64,000 nt of DNA from contig NC_044920.1 in the NCBI RefSeq assembly GCF_003576645.1, positions 2,915,356 through 2,979,355 of the forward strand. Reading direction: 5' to 3'. A program made the translations under genes and the position numbers. The DNA is from Ipomoea triloba (lineage: Eukaryota; Streptophyta; Magnoliopsida; Solanales; Convolvulaceae). This document shows positions 59,655 to 64,000 of this stretch, piece by piece (the stretch's first letter is position 1; every line of letters starts with the position of its first letter). The notes beneath the pieces were generated by a model, which was not told the DNA's origin, did not search any database, and saw nothing but the letters and a program-made list of their open reading frames with translations.

Positions 59655-60707
59655 ATGGCTGACGGCTCTGTTAATTCTTCCGAACGGACCGTTTCTGATG
59701 CTGCTATTTCTCCTGCGGTTTCTTCAGCAGCCGCTTCTCTGTCTGCTGCGCATCACTATGTTAGCATTAAGCTAACGAACAAGAATTTCTTGTTTTGGAG
59801 GACGCAGGTTATTCCGTTTCTTCGTGGGCACGACCTCATTGGTTTCGTTGATGGCACGAACTCTTGCCCTAATCGTTTTCTTCCCGTTTCTGAATGCTCC
59901 TCCGCTGCTGCTGCTCTACCCAACCCGCTACATGCTCCATGGGTGCGCCAAGATCAGGCGGTCCTTAGCATGTTAATCTTTTCACTTTCGTCGGAAGTCA
60001 TGTACCTCGCAATTGGTTGCACTACGTCGCGTGATCTCTGGTTGGCACTTGAGCAAGCTCTCGCCTCTTCCAGTCAAGCTCAGATTATGCATATTCTTGG
60101 ACAGCTGCAAACAATACGCCAAGGTGATGCTTCCGCCGTCGACTACATTGCTCGTGCGCAAGTTATGGTGGAAGATCTAGCTCTTGCTGGCCGTGCGGTT
60201 CCTTTGGAGGATCAAAATATGTATATTTTCAGGGGTTTACGTCCAGAATATCACTCTGTCGTAGCCTCTTTGAATGTTCGAGGTCAGCCGGTGCGTCTTC
60301 CCGAACTCGCCGATCTCCTTGGCTCGCATGAGTTCGCTACCGGTGATAGCTATGGCGGTGTTCCAGCCCCTGCAGTTGCGGCTTTTGTTGGCCAGCGTGG
60401 TAGTGGAGGTCGGTCGCGGTCTTGGGGAGGTGGATCGAATCGTCGCGGTGGGACTCCGTCGCGTGGCGGTGCTGCTTTCGCCGACCAGCAGCAGCAGCAG
60501 GGCGGTGGTGTGCAGCGTGGACGTGGCTCGCATGGTGGTGGCAGGTCACGTGGGCGACGTGGTGGTGATTGGCAGCCTCAATGCCAATTATGTGGCAATT
60601 ATGGCCATTTTGCACCAACCTGCTTTTCTTTAATTGGCCGTAGACTCCAAGCTCATTTAACATATGCTGAGGATGCGCCGAATCTTGTGTCTGACTCACA
60701 TCTTTAG
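59655..60707 (+). CDS. copia Gag, with zinc knuckle
   Basis: An intact 350-residue open frame. The N-terminal half is a copia-type Gag with the landmark KLTNKNFLFWRTQVIPFLRG near residues 39-58, which in this family precedes the capsid region. A Gly/Arg-rich stretch (about residues 255-315) follows, then a complete CCHC knuckle CQLCGNYGHFAPTC. Gag packages the element's RNA into particles in the cytoplasm. The frame ends at a TAG (60705) just before the protease, where copia elements normally continue as one polyprotein. Confidence 0.85.
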   Translation: MADGSVNSSERTVSDAAISPAVSSAAASLSAAHHYVSIKLTNKNFLFWRTQVIPFLRGHDLIGFVDGTNSCPNRFLPVSECSSAAAALPNPLHAPWVRQDQAVLSMLIFSLSSEVMYLAIGCTTSRDLWLALEQALASSSQAQIMHILGQLQTIRQGDASAVDYIARAQVMVEDLALAGRAVPLEDQNMYIFRGLRPEYHSVVASLNVRGQPVRLPELADLLGSHEFATGDSYGGVPAPAVAAFVGQRGSGGRSRSWGGGSNRRGGTPSRGGAAFADQQQQQGGGVQRGRGSHGGGRSRGRRGGDWQPQCQLCGNYGHFAPTCFSLIGRRLQAHLTYAEDAPNLVSDSHL

Positions 60708-63475
60708 ATTCCAGACACTGGGCCGACAAATCACACGACCCCTGATATTGCTGCGCTCTCTACATCTGAAGAGTACACTGGTGGTGATGCTCTTCGAGTT
60801 GGTGATGGTACAGGTTTGCTTATTAGTCATACTGGTCATGCTTCTTTTTCTACCCCGTCTAAAGTATTTAGGATGTCTGATATTTTACATGTTCCTGGTT
60901 TGTCTTCCTCTCTTTTATCTGTGCAACGCTTTGCAAAAGATAATAAAGTCTTTTTTGAGTTTCATCCATCCTTTTTTGTTGTGAAGGATATAGCAACCAA
61001 GGCAATTCTTCTTCGCGGCAATAGTTGCGGTGGTCTCTACACGCTGCCCATTCCGAAAAACAGTCCCCGTGCGTTTATCTCGTCCTGTGCTTCCTCTTCC
61101 GTATGGCATGATCGTTTGGGACATCCTCATCAACGAGTCTTAGATCGTATTCTTCCTTTTTGTTCTGTTAGTGGTTCTAGTCGCAATAATCGTTGTACTT
61201 CTTCTTTGTGTTCTACGTGTCAATTGGGCAAGTCTGCTCGTTTCCCTTTGCCACGTGTAGACTCTGTTAGTTCGAATATTCTTGATTTGATTTATATTGA
61301 TATTTAGGGACCAGCTCCTGTTTTGTCTTCTTCTGGTTATCGTTATTTTGTTCTTTTTGTTGATGACCATTCTCGTTACACGTGGTATTATCCTATGAAA
61401 TTGAAGTCTGACTTGTATGCCATTTTTGACAAGTTTCGTGCCTTAGTTGAACGGTCATTTAATCGCAAAATTAAGGCTATTCAGTCTGACTTAGGAGCTG
61501 AATACAAAAAGTTACATACTGTTCTTCTTCAGTTAGGGATTAATCATAGACAATCCTGTGCCTACACTCGTGAACAGAATGGTCGTGTTGAGAGGAAGCA
61601 CATGCATATTGTCGAAACTGGTCTTACTCTTATGGCTCGTGCGTCTGTTCCATCTCGTTTTTTGGGACTTTGCTTTTGAAACTACTGTTTACTTGATTAA
61701 TAGAATGCCATCTAGTGTTTTGCGGAATTCTAGTCCTCATTTATTGTTGCATAAATCTTCTCCCTCATACTCTTTTCTTCGTGTGTTTGGTTGTCTTTGT
61801 TATCCTCACTTGCGTCCTTATAATCGTCACAAAATGTCATATTGGTCATCTCCTTGTGTCTTCTTAGGTTATCCTGAGTCTTTTAGGGGGTACAGATGCA
61901 TGGACTTAACGACTAATAAGATTTATATCTGCAGACATGTACACTTTGACGAGAATGTGTTTCCCTTTGTTAGTAGGGTTGCTGTGCCATCTCCTCCCTC
62001 TGTGCAGAAGCCGTGGGCTGAATCGGTTTTACAGGTATTGCCATCTTCTCTTGCTGATTCTGCTCAGGCTGGTTCTCCTATCACCACCATTGCTGCTCCT
62101 ACTCGTCAAAGAGGACGACCCCGTGGCAAGTCCACACGTCCGACTGTTCGCTCCCATGCAATGGCTACGAGGAGTCGGTCTGTGGCTCCACTTTTGGCTC
62201 TCTCTGCTCAGGCCTATCCTACCGAGCCCACTTGCTACACTCAGGCAGTTAAATTTTCTGAATGGCGAGAGGCAATGGATCTGGAGTTCAATGCACTTTT
62301 GCACAATCAGACTTGGATTCTAGTTCCTCCTCGCCCAAGTATGAATGTGATTGGGTGTAAGTGGGTTTTTCGTACTAAACGTAAAGCTGATGGTTCAATA
62401 GAGAGGCATAAGGCGAGACTTGTGGCGAAAGGGTTTAATCAAGTTCCTGGTCAGGACTTTTTTGACACCTTTAGTCCGGTTGTGAAACCCACTACAGTCA
62501 GATTGCTTTTGAGTTTGGCTATTTCCTCAGGTTGGGTGGTTAGGCAGCTTGACGTACACAATGCATTTTTGAATGGTGGTTTGGCTGAGACTGTTTATAT
62601 GTGTCAACCACCCGGGTATGCTGATGCTCAATTGCCTGATCACGTTTGTCTGTTGAAGCGTTCCTTATATGGCTTAAAGCAAGCTCCACGAGCTTGGTTT
62701 AATCGGCTGCATACTTTTTTTTTACTCTCTATTGGGTTTATAACTTCAAAGACTGATGTGTCATTATTCTATTACTCTCGTGGTTCTGCATGTGTGTATC
62801 TTTTAGTATATGTTGATGACATTTTGGTAATGGGGACTGATGAGCTACTAGTGTCTGATTTACTCTCTAAACTGTCTACTGCTTTCAAAATTAGAGAGCT
62901 TGGTGAACTTGGTTTCTTTCTTGGAATTGAGCTAGTCAAAACTAGCAATGGTGTTATTCTTTCTCAACAGCGGTACATGTCAGACATCTTGAAACGGGCT
63001 GGAATGACTGATTGTAAACCTCTCGCAACTCCTATTTCTGCATCGAAAACTCCATTGCTTAATTCAGATTCATATGAAGATCCAACGAAATACAGGAGTT
63101 TGGCTGGTGCTCTCTAGTATCTCACAATTACACGGCCAGACTTATCCTTTGCGGTCAATCAATTGTGTCAACATATGCATGCTCCAACATTGTCTCACTG
63201 GGAGCAGCTAAAACGAGTGCTCAGGTATGTCAAAGGCACCCTCTCATTCGGCTTGCGTATAACTCAGTCAAATTCTAAAGAGCTTCATGCTTTCTCTGAT
63301 TCTGACTGGGCTGGTTGTCCTGAGGACCGTAAATCTACTAGTGGGTATGCCGTGTTTCTTGGCACCAATCTTATCTCTTGGGTGTGCAAGAAACAGAAGA
63401 CAGTTGCAAGATCATCCACGGAAGCTGAGTATAAAGCCTTGGCTGATGTTTGTGCTGAGGTAATATGGATCATAG
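60708..63475 (+). pseudogene. copia Pol: protease, integrase, reverse transcriptase, RNase H (broken)
   Basis: Continues in the Gag frame after the TAG at 60705. Protease: DTG motif present, but the following Ala is Pro (DTGPTNH). Integrase: the HHCC-type zinc region with WHDRLGH and CSTCQLGKS, then DDHSRYTW, QSDLGAEY and EQNGRVERKH around the catalytic triad. A TAG at 61305 cuts the integrase core. A one-base frameshift in a T run near 61655 moves the rest to another frame. The reverse transcriptase is well kept (WVFRTKRKADGSIERHKARL, LDVHNAFLNG, SLYGLKQAPRAW, YVDD at about 62812). A TAG at 63115 precedes RNase H ([30 protein letters not shown]), which is cut short at about 63475 by the 3' deletion. 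Not functional as it stands. Confidence 0.9.
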
Positions 63476-63480
63476 AAACA

Positions 63481-63559
63481 GACTCCCCTTGTATATATAT
63501 CTCCTATTCCTCATCATTGTAATCGTTTAATTGAATCAATACAATATTCAGTTCTCATC
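63481..63559 (+). repeat. truncated 3' LTR of the copia element
   Basis: Identical to 59546-59624, as far as seen. It joins RNase H directly, so the end of RNase H, the polypurine tract and the front of the LTR are missing. Confidence 0.85.
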
Positions 63560-63659
63560 AATAGGACAAATTAGGCAACTAAATATTTAATAGGTAAAAA
63601 CGTGTGAAAAATTTTGTGCGGATTAGCGCAAAAGCGTGTAATTGAGAAGCAGCGCACTT

Positions 63660-63838
63660 TCCAGCTAACGTTTGTGGAACAGAAAAGTAAAACGACATCT
63701 CACAAAAAACGGAGACATCATCTTAAGACCTCAAATTTTGACTTCCAATCCTCTATATATACGACCCAACACACATCTCTATCGTCATCTTAATTACTAA
63801 TAATAATAATAATCTAATCCTTTAAAAAAATAGTGGAG
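63660..63838 (+). promoter_or_regulatory. promoter and leader of the GH17 gene
   Basis: TATATATA at 63754-63761, 78 bases before the ATG, after a stretch of unique sequence. The edge of the tandem duplication and of the dead copia lies less than 300 bases upstream. Confidence 0.55.
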
Positions 63839-64000
63839 ATGTCTTTCCGGCCATCTCCGTTCTCTCTCTTCTTTCTCGTCTCTGCTTTTCTCTTCTTCCA
63901 TGGCGTCCGATCCATAGGTGTCAACTATGGAACCCTGGGCGACAATCTCCCGCCGCCGGCGGATGTCGCGAGATTTCTCAAGGAAAAAACGGTCATTGAC
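63839..64000 (+). CDS. glycoside hydrolase family 17 (glucan endo-1,3-beta-glucosidase), start only
   Basis: The ATG at 63839 opens a frame that runs off the window after 54 codons. Residues 1-25 are a secretory signal peptide with a hydrophobic core (PFSLFFLVSAFLFFHGVRS). The mature protein begins IGVNYGTLGDNLPPPADVAR, the hallmark start of plant GH17 enzymes. These hydrolyse beta-1,3-glucan (callose) at the cell wall or plasmodesmata. The catalytic Glu residues, any C-terminal X8/CBM43 domain and any GPI signal would lie beyond the window, so the subclass cannot be told. Confidence 0.88.
   Translation, partial: MSFRPSPFSLFFLVSAFLFFHGVRSIGVNYGTLGDNLPPPADVARFLKEKTVID

Larger units (their letters stand above)
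59490..63559 (+). mobile_element. Ty1/copia retrotransposon, defective, 4.07 kb
   Basis: The 5' LTR is only 135 bp (59490-59624). The 3' LTR is truncated to its last 79 or so bases (from GACTCCCCTTGTATATATAT at about 63481). The 5-bp duplication AATAG (59485-59489 and 63560-63564) shows a genuine insertion. TGGTATCAGCTAGCC after the 5' LTR is the primer-binding site. Gag, protease, integrase, reverse transcriptase and RNase H follow in copia order but are interrupted. The 5' LTR starts TA where TG is expected. Confidence 0.9.
59313..63660. repeat. tandem duplicated segment, unit B, split by a copia insertion
   Basis: Parts 59313-59489 and 63560-63660 together match unit A without its MITE. 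The copia element at 59490-63559 is inserted between them. Confidence 0.85.

Noticed and set aside
60237..60729. Minus-strand frames in the copia Gag
   Set aside because: Caused by GC-rich Gly/Arg codons of Gag on the other strand.

Overview
This window looks like eudicot plant nuclear DNA. It is AT-rich and has long introns with GT/AG borders. It carries four genes of families found in plants: a factor with the XH domain of RNA-directed DNA methylation, the GINS subunit PSF2, a DUF506 protein and the start of a GH17 beta-1,3-glucanase. Most of the rest is plant transposable elements: copia, Ty3/gypsy, MULE, hAT, Helitron, tRNA-derived SINE, and LINE fragments. The species cannot be fixed from the sequence alone. 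Sequencing gaps are at 628 (one N), 2950-3155 (206 N) and 25752 (one N).

Layout. 1-2240: a 627-bp block present twice with no difference seen. 2303-4937: three inverted-repeat elements in a row, each with an exact 9-10 bp target duplication; the last has captured a LINE gag-like gene fragment. 5268-9690: more inverted-repeat elements, an RNase H relic and a GC-rich hairpin island beside a SINE. 12483-13027: hAT element. 13130-13470: minisatellite. 15242-18155 (minus): six-exon gene joining a BED zinc finger to a coiled coil and an XH domain, with no XS domain. 19551-23310: mostly MITE-like and unrecognised DNA. 23852-29438: copia element with nearly identical LTRs but decayed genes. 29602-29829: GRF zinc-finger fragment. 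30463-33655 (or to 34149): Helitron. 35402-37386: hAT element ending about 150 bp before two E2F-type sites and the PSF2 gene (37705-40013, plus). 40068-47700: repeats and AT-rich spacer. 48302-50110: DUF506 gene. 51316-55050: a large probable solo gypsy LTR and a family of GGCGCTAGGCG-rich hAT MITEs. 58447-63700: a tandem-duplicated segment whose two copies hold different transposons, one of them a dead copia element. 63839 to the window end: GH17 gene start.

The four host genes are not an operon-like unit; each has its own promoter. The most unusual object is the BED-coiled-coil-XH gene. XH is a domain of IDN2/FDM proteins, which act in small-RNA-guided silencing of transposons, while the BED finger resembles the DNA-binding domain of hAT transposases. 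Its open reading frame and splice phases are consistent, so it looks like an intact gene rather than a relic.
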